64,000 bases of DNA from Bemisia tabaci (Eukaryota; Arthropoda; Insecta; Hemiptera; Aleyrodidae). A program made the position numbers and the translations under genes. Numbering within the stretch: position 1 is the stretch's first letter; every line of letters begins with the position of its first letter. Under the pieces are notes generated by a model that saw nothing but the letters and a program-made list of their open reading frames with translations, was not told the origin of the DNA and ran no database searches. The DNA is taken from contig NC_092795.1 in NCBI RefSeq assembly GCF_918797505.1, forward strand, positions 21,687,131 through 21,751,130. The letters are read 5' to 3'. Positions 9,216 to 20,659 of this stretch are shown here, piece by piece.

Positions 9216-11880
9216 ATGAAATCCAACATGTTGCATCGTTGCATTCAACGAGCAAACCCTTATTCCGTCATAAAATCTGGTTCTGTTTTGCCAAATGCAT
9301 GTCATCATTCCGATGATATTTATCACGGAAAACCCGCCCTTCCCTTTCGCTCATAAAAGAATCGATATTCTTGTAATCGATTTCTGCGTTCGAATGGGAG
9401 CTCTCGTAGATGTATCCACACCCGTAGTTCTATTTTGCCGAAAGCGGACATCTCCACGTACTAATTAAAAAAAGAAATCTTACCTTTTAATGCTCGGACG
9501 TATGACTGCCAGAATTTTGCTTTCCTCTGAATTGGCTCGTTCCTACCGATCATATCTAAGTGCTGCTTTAACAACATTTTGTCTATTCGTTATTTAACTC
9601 GAACTATCTGCAATATTCAAGAAATAGACATAGTTTTTTAATGATCGATGAAGAAAAAAGAAGGCCCAAAAACCAGAAAAGTGAGTAGACAGAAGCATGT
9701 CTTAGCGGTTTCATCGATGTGATAATAAAGGGAATAAAATCATTTGATAGAGCAGATTGAAGAGACACATTTTTCGATAAACTGCAAAGTCGCAAAACTC
9801 GGTTTGAGACGCTGCAAACTTTCTATCATTATTTTTTTTAATGCCGAAATATAGTACATCATTCTTTCAGAACTTCACTGATTTTTCCTTTCCAGGTGAG
9901 GAATATTTTGTGGGAGTCTCTAAAAGTAATGTCGATTCGTTTTCTTTAATCAAAATAAAGCTGGAGTAGAGATTTTGAGACGCCACAAATGAGACAAACG
10001 TTTTTGCAGTTAAGTCGTCAGTCCAGGGAACCTCAAAATTGAGATATTGACACCACTGATTTACAGCGTGTCTGAGTAAACATGTTTGCACAAAAAACAC
10101 CCAAAAAGGGCAACTTCATCCACAGTAGAAATCCAATTAAACCATAAAAGTCTAAAGTTTATAAAGTCACAAAAACGCAGCTTTGAGGAAACGCCATGTC
10201 CATAAAAGTTGGTACTATTCTTGCAGTACAGCGAGTGTATGATCACTATTCGGTGAATGGACATCATATGTTGACCAAGCCAGTCGATAGGTTTAATTTA
10301 TCGCCCTTTCAGAACTCTTTTTTCTTATCAAATGCAAGAATGGCCCGCCGACGTGTAGTGCGCATGTTAACGAAGAGGAAGGGAGAAACAAGGGGAAGAA
10401 ATGTAAAAGCGGAAGAAGAGGAGGATAAAATGAAGCAAAAATGTGTGTTAAAAAAAGTTCTAACGTTATAAAATTGCTTAGGTTCACACGAAAAGCAATT
10501 TACTGGTAACGTCGGAAGATATTAATTTTTAAACTCTGTGGAAAGGTTGATTTATATGTACGCCTATAAAATAATTCAGTTCTTTTTTAAAGTTCGTCAG
10601 TTGAGCACGCGCCAAGAACACTGCTTTAATTGATTTTTCAATGGAAGATTTTTGATTAAACCAAAGTGGGTGCGCATGCTGGCTAATTGAAAGCGAAACG
10701 TGTTCGTAAGTTTTAGAACCCCGGTCTAAGTCTATTAACTGCGGCAACCATGGATGGTAATCATACAAAAGTGCTTCATTACCGAAAAAATTAGGTAGAT
10801 TTTGTTTCAGATAAGTTCACTTTTGTTAAATCCTCGCGCAAGTACCATAATTTCTAACTACACAGGGGGATAAAAACGGTTAATCTACCCGAAATAGGCT
10901 TAGCGAAAAAAAGGAGGTATTTGCATGTCGGGCATCTTGGATTTTTTTGATGACGCAAGTCGGTACGGACCACTTTTATCATCAATTTTCGTGGAAACGG
11001 TGTAGTTTACCCAAAAAAGAAATTCTATATAAAGTGTTTGAAATATATCATGAGTTGATTCAAGCAAAAAAATCTGACGTTATGGTCAGTTTTTCATACT
11101 CCGAATTCCGGATTTTGCTGGCCATGCTGTACCGATCTACGTCACGAGGTAAACAAGATGCAAACACCTCTTTTTTCTCTGTGCGAAAGAGGGTTTAAAA
11201 ACTGACATTTTTGTCGATGCTAAGCATGTGTCATGTGGCAACATCGCCTGAAAATAACATTCACGGGCGATCCGCGTGCCCTCTAAAAATAGCCCGCTTT
11301 CAGTGCAGCGCGGAGCTTCAATCGAGTTTCGTGGATTTATTGAGGAGGAACATCTGTAAATTTGCAAGTCTTGGCCGATGCCCAGCAACGTCCTGACCGG
11401 ACGTGATGGGATTTTTGCGCAACTGTAGCAAAAAAAGATAGAGAAAAAAAAACCGGGGAAAATGAGCACTTATCCACGTGGAGTGCTCTTACGACGCTGT
11501 TATTATTTTGGATATCTCCATTTTCCCATAAAACGTCGAACCCCGAGTAAGAGGGGAACACGTTCACAACATTTAAGAGGTTTCCGATGATCTCATCAGA
11601 CTTTTTAACGGCGCTAATGACTTAATGGCCGCGTGGTTTTATGGTCCCTCGCGCGCGGAAAATATGGCTTGCAGAAGCCCGGGACGAGTGAAATCTCATT
11701 CATGGGCTGTTAACTTGGGCTCTAGCCATCTTGCGTGCCGCTTGGTCAGAATCTACAAACTCTCTCGTAACTTTAAAGAGTATGGATCCCGTGTATTTTT
11801 CACGGAGAAATAAAACCATCAACACCCAAAGTTGGTTTAAAATAAACTACCAAATTTTGATTATTTTTAAAAGTAAAAAG
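9216..11880. other. No gene seen; contains a family A fragment
   Basis: Open frames are short and overlap on both strands (for example 10196-10471 and 10293-10487), without recognised domains. About 9945-10015 holds a diverged family A block (GGAGTAGAGATTTTGAGACG followed by ACAAACG). Nothing else could be supported. Confidence 0.4.
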
Positions 11881-11889
11881 GTCAAAAGT

Positions 11890-11922
11890 TAGGGACCGTC
11901 CCTAATATAAATTACGTAACGC
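11890..11922. repeat. Possible transposon end fragment
   Basis: AGGGACCGTCCCTAATATAA runs directly into ATTACGTAACGC. A self-complementary GGGACCGTCCC joined to ATTACGTAACG resembles ends of repeats I have seen in insect DNA, but no inverted partner exists nearby. It is offered only as a fragment. Confidence 0.25.
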
Positions 11923-11976
11923 TCTAGGGGAAAGTCGCGGAGAGCGTTCGCCATTTGTTTTTACTGTTTGAACTAA

Positions 11977-12195
11977 TACACCGAAAAAAAAGTGAAGTTG
12001 ATTAAATATTTTAGATGTAAGAAAAAAATGCGCGAGAACTTATAAAATGCTGAATTACCCGCCACAGTAGTTACTCGTACATCTCCACATTGCTAAAGTA
12101 ACTGCTGTGGTGGGTAAATTCAACATTTTATAAGTTATCGCACACTTTTTTTCACATCGAGAATGTTAAATCAACTTCACGATTTTTCCGGTGTA
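11977..12195. mobile_element. 219-bp TIR element with TA target duplication
   Basis: The ends read TA-CACCGAAAAAAAAGTGAAG and the inverse CTTCACGATTTTTCCGGTG-TA. Almost the whole element pairs with itself: CTTATAAAATGCTGAATTAC on the left with a matching GTAAATTCAACATTTTATAA on the right, around a loop near 12075-12098. The flanking TA on both sides is what Tc1/mariner-type insertion leaves, so a non-autonomous member of that superfamily is the simplest reading. Confidence 0.75.
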
Positions 12196-12345
12196 GGCAA
12201 TAACCATGAACCATTAGAACCAAAACGTAACCATTAGAGAGGTCTGAAGGTGCCTAAGTAGTTAAAACTCGGAAAATTCCCGACGAATAAATAGAAGAAG
12301 CTCTTCCGCGTCATAATATAGAATATATAAACATAGAGGCTAGCA

Positions 12346-12449
12346 GGTCGATTGTTGAATCGTTATCGAGTGATCTCGATCGATAAATCCCTATCTTCAC
12401 AATGCAATATATCGATCAAGGTCATTCGATAACGATTCAACAATCGACC
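12346..12449. repeat. Inverted repeat with arms of about 39 bp
   Basis: GGTCGATTGTTGAATCGTTA on the left pairs with TAACGATTCAACAATCGACC on the right, continuing inward to ATCGAT on each side with a few mismatches. The central spacer is about 25 nt. It lies 150 bp right of the TA-flanked element and is otherwise unrelated to it. Confidence 0.7.
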
Positions 12450-12824
12450 CGCAGGTGTAGAACGCAACTCATTGACACGAGTTACCTCGTCCTACTGGAC
12501 ATGGAAAAAGGCGTCCTTCTAGGAGAAAAGATATTTCCGGTATGCAAGAAAAATATTTTAAAAAAATAAACAATATGTTATTGTTGATGAACAGGCGGAA
12601 GAGTTATTGTTTAAGCTCGGTTTGCCAAGACAGCCTTGAGACTATTCTTTTAAATTTGATTTTCTTCGTTTTGGCACGTCGAAAGCTCTCCGCGAGCACA
12701 GTTGGCTCGCAAAGAACATGCAAAACATTCGATCTCAGCTTTCAGGTTCTGAAGAACTTCGCGATGCCAAGCGAACGAACTCGTGCAGTCACACGAGACA
12801 CGACATATTCGGCAACTTGCGGAG

Positions 12825-12834
12825 TATATAAAGG
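12825..12834 (+). promoter_or_regulatory. TATA-box-like motif
   Basis: TATATAAAGG is a full match to a metazoan TATA box in a locally less AT-rich setting. No convincing initiator lies 25-35 bases downstream and no recognised exon follows, so function is unproven. Confidence 0.2.
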
Positions 12835-12899
12835 CAGAAAAAATTGACCCATATAATCTCTGTTCATCGTCTGGAGAAGATATTCAGTAGCTACTGCAG

Positions 12900-14040
12900 A
12901 CAGGCAGATATCATCGCTCGGCTGCCAGGGCAACCATATTGTCTAGGATGCTTTGTTCGCCCTCAGACCAATCGTTTAAATCATTGCGTAATCACTGTTC
13001 GTTTCAAAGTATGTATAGTGACGTGTCGGACACATTTGGCATTCAGACATTCCACCACATTTATGTTTAGAAAGTAATTTAATGAACTCAAAATTATTTC
13101 TCATAAAAACGAATACCTATAGTATCAATGTTGGAAAGTGGAAAAGCCCTCAAACTTGCCATAAAAATCAGTTTTAATGGAATAAAGTCGGAAGAATGCA
13201 AATATTAACGAGTAAAAGCTATAATGATCCGTCGTTAAGGTTATGGAATAACATAGATACGATCTACCTTAAAGTACAAAGATTTTAAAGTTAACTCGAT
13301 TCCGGAAGAAACATTTATAGTGTGGTGTCATCGTTCAGAATAGACTGTTTTAATGACGGGATTTGCGGAAGTCCTGAGTAATAATTTCGTCATGTAGCAG
13401 CACAAATGTAAAAACACCAAGCAAATTTAGACAGTTGATGTAAAGCTTTAACGAATGCATCAAATCCATTAAACACCTCCCAAAAATGCCAATGTATTTC
13501 AGCATATAACCGCTTTGAAATGCTACTGACAATGGGAAACCTCAATTCGCCTTCAAACATATTGCATACCACCCGTCGGCATCAGTGCTCGAATAGTTGC
13601 GCGGGCGGATTTTCTCGAACCACCTGGCGCGTGGTGTACGAAGAAGCGTTCAATTAAAAGTTTTGGCGACCGAAATTTTTCAATTTTTCCATCTCTTTCA
13701 TCTCTCTTTTATGTTCTGGAACCATATTTATGAGAAGCCCCCAACTTAATTTGAATTTGTTCGCTTATTGCTATGTCCACAAACTTGATAGCTTTTCACA
13801 AAACTACGGGTTTTTATTTTACCCGCGGCGTAGCTCTAATTTTGTGTTACACCTCTGAGAGTTTTATGCCAACCTTTTTCTAATGCATCCTTTTCATCAG
13901 TTGTAACCATATCTCAATTTAAACTTTTGTGTTTGGGCATTTAAGTCCTTTTTCCTGCTGACGGTCATATGTGTTTAAAGTCGTTGAAATGGTCAATGAA
14001 TCGAAGTGGTTACAAAATTCCAAAAAATCCATTGTCAGCG
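12900..14040. other. No gene seen
   Basis: The short frames on both strands (for example 13350-13532, 13919-14158) carry no recognisable domain. No terminal inverted repeats were found. Confidence 0.4.
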
Positions 14041-14056
14041 GTGCCCATATGAGGCA

Positions 14057-14279
14057 CATAGGCGGATTTACATACCTCGAACGGGGGAGGGGCGTAAGGT
14101 GGGTCCGGAGGCCTCCCCCAGAAACTTTTTGAAACATATAATGTGCAATTTGAGTCAATTCAACTTTCCTTTCTCTTTTCCTATGTTCCTTCCTTCTTTC
14201 TTAATTCTCTTTTTCCCCTAGTTTTTTCGGGCAAATGGGGGGGGGGGCAATCCCCTCCGCCCCCCTGGATCCGCCTATG
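14057..14279. mobile_element. hAT-type MITE, 223 bp, with 8-bp TSD
   Basis: The ends CATAGGCGGATTTA and TGGATCCGCCTATG are inverted. The flanks are ATGAGGCA (14049-14056) and ATGAGACA (14280-14287), an 8-bp duplication with one difference. An 8-bp TSD with short CA...TG-bounded TIRs is the hallmark of the hAT superfamily. The interior is T/C-rich with an 11-G run at 14237-14247 and no transposase. Confidence 0.8.
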
Positions 14280-14384
14280 ATGAGACACAACTATGTGCAC
14301 TGCCTTAAATGATGCACCCGAATCAGCCTGCAGTTTTGCAGTCAAGGTCTTACCCCTCGAAATATTAACCTAGCTCCGAAGTGT

Positions 14385-14680
14385 GTCACATGAGCCAATC
14401 GCTAATCCGCTGGCGGGGGCGGAGGTAGGCGATCTGAGTGCGAACCCGGGCTAAAACTGTGCAACTAGGTCAACGATACTGCTCAAGGTCGGAGCTCGGC
14501 GCGTCTGCGGTGTGTCACGCGTTACTGCCCCGCGGATCGGGTGGGCACCCTCTGGGGCACGCCCCGAAGTGGGTCAACGATTCGGCCAACAGTCATGCGG
14601 CGGCGAGAGTCAAAGATTTGTTTCAAGGTACCCTGTCGGTATCTGACCCGCGGCTGGCACACCACCTATATAGGTAAATG
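14385..14680. other. GC-rich block, unrecognised
   Basis: Base composition switches sharply to GC-rich between two hAT-type elements. The plus frame 14438-14677 encodes 79 residues rich in Ala, Gly, His and Ser without a recognised family. It could be a decayed foreign or exonic fragment, or simply a local GC island. Confidence 0.25.
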
Positions 14681-14704
14681 GCTACCTCTGTAACCTGTAT
14701 CTTA

Positions 14705-15408
14705 CAGTGGCGTAGCCGGGAATGGAGATGTTGCATGTGTGAGGGATTTGCGATTTGACCATGGATTCTTATGTAAAAGTTAGGGAGAAACACGATGGTG
14801 CCACTGGTTTTCTCTGAAATCATCTCCCAAGCTCAAATAAAGCTATCAAAGTGAGGCCAAAATGGAGGGAGGGGATATCCCACGCTATCCTGAGAGTCCA
14901 CGTCTACATCAAGACAAACTCTCCATGCAAGGATAGGGAGCAAATACATTGACAGGGCTGCCACTCTGATTGGGGACTCCAAAACTGAAAACACGGCAAC
15001 CCTACATTTGCTCCCTATCTTTGCATGTAGTGTTATTTGTCTTGATGTAGAGGTGGACTCTCAGGATAGCGTGGGATATTCCCTCCATTTTGGCCTCACT
15101 TCGAGAGCTTTTTTTGAGTTTCGGAGATGATTTCAGAGAAAACCAGTGGCACCATCGTGTTTCTCGCGAATTTTTACAGAAGAATCAACAGTCAAATCGC
15201 AAATCCCTCACACATGCAACATCTTCATTCGGGGGGGGGGGGGGGGGGGTCCATTCAAAAACGTGACGGTAAATTTACACTATTTTGTGTACGTCCCTGA
15301 TAATATTTTGTGCCTGCCCTCCAAAAGTAAAACAAGTACAATTAACGAGGCTAAGGGGGGGGGGGGGGTACAGGCCCCCAGAACCCTCCCGCCTTGACTA
15401 CGCCACTG
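14705..15408. mobile_element. hAT-type element, 704 bp, mostly palindromic, with 8-bp TSD
   Basis: The ends are CAGTGGCGTAG and CTACGCCACTG, an exact 11-bp TIR. The flanks GTATCTTA (14697-14704) and GTATGTTA (15409-15416) are an 8-bp TSD with one difference, as for hAT insertions. Inside, 14719 to about 14950 pairs with about 15005-15230 (for example GAATGGAGATGTTGCATGTG against CACATGCAACATCTTCATTC). The final 159 bp after a 19-G run (15231-15249) is not mirrored, and a second 14-G run lies at 15355-15368. There is no transposase frame, so it is non-autonomous. Confidence 0.85.
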
Positions 15409-15599
15409 GTATGTTACAGTATACGGGAGCTGTTTCGCTTTCTGATTGTTTAAACGCCTAGGTTAGCCCTCAGATTTTGCCAAAAAAATATGATGTTTTC
15501 ACTCAAGAAGTGCCTATTTTGAGGAAAGCTTTTGAATATTTTCCCACCTATTCGTTCTGATCATTTCTTTTTTGTAGTTTAGTCTGTAATATCTAAAAA

Positions 15600-15710
15600 A
15601 GTAGAGAAAAATATTCGTAAATTTTCTCAAAACTAAATATACAATCGATAGAATTTTGGCTAAATTCAAATGTTCGTACGGCGTTTATCCTTAGCACGCC
15701 ATTATTGTTG
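15600..15710. repeat. Family B fragment (right end)
   Basis: GAGAAAAATATTCGTAAATT, then TTTTGGCTAAATTC, and finally TACGGCGTTTATCCTTAGCA follow the order of the right part of the family B element at 5589-5834, more diverged. Confidence 0.45.
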
Positions 15711-17160
15711 ACAGTAAAGTACCTGAAGTGGGAAAGTATAGACTAGTATGGACTGATTCTGTGATTCGAAAAATCCATCAGCGGCCTGATTGTAGAAATT
15801 TATGTCAGCACGACAAGACATCGAGAATCGATAAATTACACGACATAGATAGGGCGCAGTCCAGATAAAGCTTCAATAATCAGGGTGCAGGAGTTTCCGA
15901 TGCCTCCGCGAATGAAGTTAAATTAAAGTTTTGGTTAAAATTTGGTATAGTTTATTTTATCTCTCTTGACTAAAAATTCTCATGGGCTCGTCATTCTCAG
16001 AAATTGACAACAAGATAAATGCTTGAAACACTCAACCTAGTATTCGATTTGATGCGCGATCGACAGATTTTGTACATAGTTAGGAGCAGCTGATTTCCCA
16101 TTGATTTTTAATTCAAAACTACGTAATTGAGAAACATTAACAACATGGATTACGTGATTTTCAAATTTCACCCAGAGTTACATTGAAATCCAAATTTGAA
16201 GTTTCATCTCGATTCCTAATGTTAGTAACCTTTTTGCAGATTAGTTACGATTGCGCGATGTTCGCAATTCTGTAGAGGTGAGGAGCATAAAGAAGCTACT
16301 CTCTGAAACACATAGTTCACAACGCACTCTGTTCAGATCTAAGAATAGACCCAGTCGCGCTCATGGGATGTTCGGATGGGATGGCAAGAGAAGGGGAGAG
16401 CACATTCCGTACACTTATCTTCCCCGCAGAAAATTAAGCGACTATTCCAATAAAACGCACACACCTATCTCCATTTTCACCCACTAAAATCGATGTGGGA
16501 ACCTGTAATAGGGAGAAAAATCTTTTAAAATTGGGCCTTTTACGTTTTCGTCTAGTTTTTCTCTGTTTAAATATGGATTGTCGTTAGAGTAATTTGTATT
16601 CATCGTTTCTCCCATCACGAAAAGACGTAACTACATTTCGATGTTGCCAAATTCCTTCTGCTATATTGCATTCTTACGAGTGGAATCTCAGGCACCTCTG
16701 ACCGAAGATTTCACTGATTTTTCCTTAGGCCTTACGCAAAAATCAAATAAACTTTAAGAAAAATTTACCCAAGTACATTTTTGTAAAAACAATCGAATTG
16801 TTTAAGTCAATTTTGCAACTTTGGAATGGAGTTATGTTACTTGATTAATTAACGTAATACGCTATTATAGATTTTAACCATACTGCCGTATCCACGTAAA
16901 CAGTATCAGATATATCTGTAACTCTTGCGGTTCTTCATAATAGTAATGGATAGTACAATGAAAGTCATGACCGAAATCCCCCAATATTCTGAGCCTCCTG
17001 CAGAACAAAAGGGCGCTCTGAGCAAAGGCCCGATTAGCCTCATGGTTCCCTCTTGGATCTGGAATTGGGTGCTCAAGACTATGGGTATTTTTCTTTTTCG
17101 CTACCAAAGGCCTCGATTGCTTTACGATTTTCAAATCTTTCTTATCAAAATAGAGAAAAA
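15711..17160. other. No gene seen
   Basis: The frame at 16925-17242 (105 residues) runs into the hAT element that begins at 17175, so it is not a conserved gene. A weak family B resemblance (GATGTTGCCAAATTCCTTCT near 16641) is the only repeat noted. Confidence 0.4.
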
Positions 17161-17174
17161 AACCCATTGGGCGT

Positions 17175-17997
17175 CAGGGCCGGATTTAGGGGGTGGCCAC
17201 ATGGGCCGCGGCCCATGGCGGCAAATTTTGCAATTTTTTTAAATGTAGGTATAAAGAAAAATCGGATTTAGAAAAAAAAAGACAAACGGGAAAGGTGACA
17301 AAATCTCTCATTTCCTGAGAGTATATCTCTAATTTTGTCGTCTTTCTGTGATACAATAGACAGCACCTTTAATTAGTCGAGTTAAGACTAAGAGAGAAAT
17401 CGAACACGGATTTTGGCCTGGAACGGCGCGGCGCAGAGAGCAATGATGACGCGAGAACTTGAGATGAAAAGGAGAAACCCCCGGCGCGGCGGTCGGCATG
17501 TAACACGTATTAGCGCCTACGAGACTGCATGAATACTTCACGCATTGCGTCAAAGACAGCGCGGTCGCTGCGGTCAGCAGCGGACGGCGTGAAACGCATA
17601 GCGCCTACATGACTGCATTAATACTTCACGCATTGCGTCAAACACGCATTGCGGTCAGCGTGGCGCGGCAGAGGAAGTTCGGTTTAATAATTTTATTAAA
17701 CCAAATTTATGTTTGTTCTTTCATAATTTGTTCGTTCATTTCATATGAATGGAAGGCCTTGTCCACACAGAGATAGGCTTAAGGAACTTAACTTTCGCAC
17801 CAAGTTTCGTGAACTTTCGCTCGTAGTGTTGACAGGGCTTTCGCAAAAAATGTGTCCAACACGAGTAAACGCGTCTTCTGCATCCCTCCCCTCTGGCACG
17901 TTCACTTGATGGTTTTTATCGATGTTTCAAAACGAATGAGAAGGGGGCGGCAAAATACAGGCGGCTCATGGGCGGCAAGTAAGTAGATCCGGGCCTG
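17175..17997. mobile_element. hAT-type element, 823 bp, with 8-bp TSD
   Basis: The ends are CAGGGCCGGATTTA and TAGATCCGGGCCTG, imperfect inverted repeats. The flanks TTGGGCGT (17167-17174) and TTGGGCGC (17998-18005) are an 8-bp TSD with one difference. A second copy lies at 48709-49684 in the same orientation, sharing GGCGGCAAATTTTGCAATTT near the left and ATGTTTCAAAAC plus CATGGGCGGCAAGTA near the right. The interior contains two family C units and no transposase frame. The 105- and 72-residue frames that enter it are not functional candidates. Confidence 0.85.
17513..17638. repeat. Family C units, two tandem copies
   Basis: The unit GCGCCTAC followed by GACTGCAT and ATACTTCACGCATTGCGTC starts at 17513 and again at 17601 (88-bp step). 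The same paired arrangement occurs in the second hAT copy near 48984 and 49067. Confidence 0.75.
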
Positions 17998-18229
17998 TTG
18001 GGCGCCAATGCACAAAAAACAATTGTTTTTACTGGGGAGTTTATTGACGTAAAATTAAAATGTATATAAACAAAGCAATGTCAACTCGCACTGAATGAGA
18101 CGTGCATAAACCAGACGTGAAAGTGAAATGAACTGTCTGATTTTTGGCAGTGCAAAAAACACGTATTGCCATCGCAAATTCCAGCGGCCTTAGGAGGATT
18201 TGCAAATCATCATTCCGTTTTAAAATTTT

Positions 18230-18345
18230 GATGGAGTAACCATAAAAAGGCAGAGATGCTGGTTTGTTTTCCCTCTAAAAATAAAGTAAGGTGGAAATTT
18301 TGAAACGCTGCAAGGGAGGTACACGGTTTTGAAGTTTAGCCATTT
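18230..18345. repeat. Family A fragment
   Basis: TTTGTTTTCCCTCTAAAAAT, then GGAAATTTTGAAACGCTGCA and GAGGTACACGGTTTTG follow the order of the family A core seen at 4.2 and 21.85 kb. Confidence 0.5.
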
Positions 18346-18764
18346 GAGTTCCTCACTCGTTAAAATAGTGTTTACGAGGAGCGTTAATTACGACTCGAGA
18401 ATCTGCCAAATACATCGGAAATTCTTGACAAGTTGCCCGTATTGTCAAGATTAACTTCGCCTCGGAGAAAACCACTAAATTCCTTGTATTATGTGAAGTT
18501 GGAACTTCGATCTAAAATTTCCTGAGCGAATGTCCCGTCCTCTCATTCAATATCCAAAGAAAGGAAGGTGAATACATGGTGTTCTTTAATTGCAGACTTT
18601 ATAGCCTCTTAATTTTTAAAACTGTACCGGGTTATTTCTTGAGAATTCGTTTTATTACGTTTACACAAGTTAGTTTTCTGAAGGGGGTATTGTTGATAAA
18701 GCATACAAAATCCGAGGGGATTTAGCGTTTGACTCATACAGTCGTGAATTCGCACGACGGTAGG

Positions 18765-18905
18765 ACTGCATTTTGCGATAAGGAACTAAAATTACTTATT
18801 CATCCGTATAAGCATCTGTCTGCATGAAAAAACCAATGACATATTTTGTCGTTCTGAAAATAGTTCAGAATAAATGGTTCCTTCTTGTAAAATGTAATCC
18901 AATGA
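18765..18905. repeat. Short inverted-repeat element
   Basis: GGACTGCATTTTGCGATAAG with GAACTAAAATTACTTATTC on the left pairs imperfectly with GAATAAATGGTTCC and TTCTTGTAAAATGTAATCC on the right. A related single block, CTCCTTACTGCAAAATGCAA, lies near 5415. It is probably a small MITE. Confidence 0.45.
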
Positions 18906-20330
18906 ATATCTTTGATGTATAGTTTTGATCCGACTCTGATCCCAACATAATTTCCATGATTACTTTTATTTTTCACACCGATTAATGAAAAGTGAGAGAG
19001 AGAAAGAGAGAACCGGGAGAGGGAGGCGAATTCATATAAGCTAAAGTTTCGATCATCTTAGACTCGATGGTCTTATCTTCCCTTGTATTTTAATCGGAAT
19101 TTTCAACGGCTTGCCGTATCTTGCGCCAATATTATTTGTTACTGTAACCGTAATCCAAGTGTAATAGACGGAACATTAATATGTGAAAATGGTTTAAAAG
19201 TTAGCCTTGTTTAAAGTTAGATCCTCTATGCGCAAATCTGCATTGGAATCAGCATCAAATTGGTGCACTCGAGAGGTCAGCGTTATCGAAGTTAGTTCAC
19301 CATTTGTGCACATGTCACTTGGCTGCGGAATTTAGCAGAGTTCAGAATGGATGTCTACCTAATTCTGTGTGAAAAAATAACGCATTCATTCTTTCTCTAA
19401 GAATATTGTGTGAAAGAAAAAATGCCATTTTGAATATGAAATTCACTGGTAGCGTTTAATCATTAAGGGTTTTAGCTGTTCTCAAAAATCAAAAGTCGTG
19501 TAGCATGCCAGGTTCGGTTGACCTCTAATGCGCGACTTTGGGATTAGCGAATGCTAAAAGCCTAGCTTACACGTCAGCTGATTTAGCATTCATCGGATTT
19601 TGACGGATGCTACCCGTCAAAGTCCGTCTTTCTAAACCTTTTTCGTTCCATTTTTAGTTTGCACAGCGCATTTTGACACGGAGAGAGGAAAAACTTTGAT
19701 TTATTTTAAATTAATGTTCAAACGTAGCCTAGAGAAAGGTATCGCCACATTCACGCGAAAAAAAAATTGCAATCAGATTTATGTGACGGGTATCAATTTA
19801 AAATTTCCTAGAATTGAGCCTACTCGCTTAGTAACTTCAAAATTCTGCAGAAACATGGAGTTAAGGAACGAACGGTACGGTCGGCCCTGATCATTATAGG
19901 GTGGAATCACTTGACTTAATAAAGATCTCATCGTCGCAAAAAATCTGGAAAATTTATCGAATCACCTCCCAGTGAATATTCCAAAGGTCAGCATTCACTA
20001 CCCACCCACTTGAATTCAAAAGACTTTCTGGAATTATGTTTGACGGAGAACGGTCGAAACTTTCCTCCGAGTCCGCGAGTTTTGATTTTGATATCGAAAA
20101 AGTCACATCAAACGAAGCCAAATGGACACTCAAGAACCCGGCCTTTTCGAAATCACGCACTGGTAACCGAACAAAAAGCAATCGGAGATTCTCAGATTTG
20201 GATTTGGAGCCTACCTGACAGTAAACTTCGTTAAGCTCTCGGGGCGGATGCAGCAGCTACACACACCACACTTGACCACTCTGTACCTCGAACTTCGAAC
20301 AGTGGCCGAATATCGTCGTTTGAAAATAGT
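18906..20330. other. No gene seen
   Basis: The region holds a short GA-rich tract near 18993-19023 and overlapping frames around 19954-20234 on both strands that do not resemble a known protein. Confidence 0.4.
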
Positions 20331-20339
20331 TTGCAATAA

Positions 20340-20590
20340 GAGTCGCCCCCGGGACCCTCCCCCCGCCATCGGCCCCGACGCCATTTTGGGTTTTCTTCTT
20401 CCTCGCCGCGCTCCACGTAGGTGTGCTTTCCCGCATCGTCATAACCCACTCCCCCTTCTAGTGTCGCTTCCCCCTCACCGTCAAAGCTCATCCTCTCTCC
20501 CCGGATCTTCTCTCTCTCTTCTCTTCTCTCTGTTCTCCTCCCTCTTCCCGAACACATAAACTGTTTCTCTCTTTTCCTCCTCTCCTCGCA
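20340..20590. repeat. Pyrimidine-rich low-complexity block
   Basis: C/T bias with many CTC and TCTCT runs produces long but compositionally biased frames on both strands (for example minus 20231-20707). These are not credible genes. Confidence 0.6.
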
Positions 20591-20613
20591 CAGTTTTTTT
20601 TTAAACAAACACA

Positions 20614-20618
20614 CTGGG

Positions 20619-20659
<41 letters not shown>

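Noticed and set aside
14385..14680. Ribosomal DNA fragment because of GC-rich, CGAACCCGGG-type words
   Set aside because: No stretch matched conserved rRNA cores that I can recognise.
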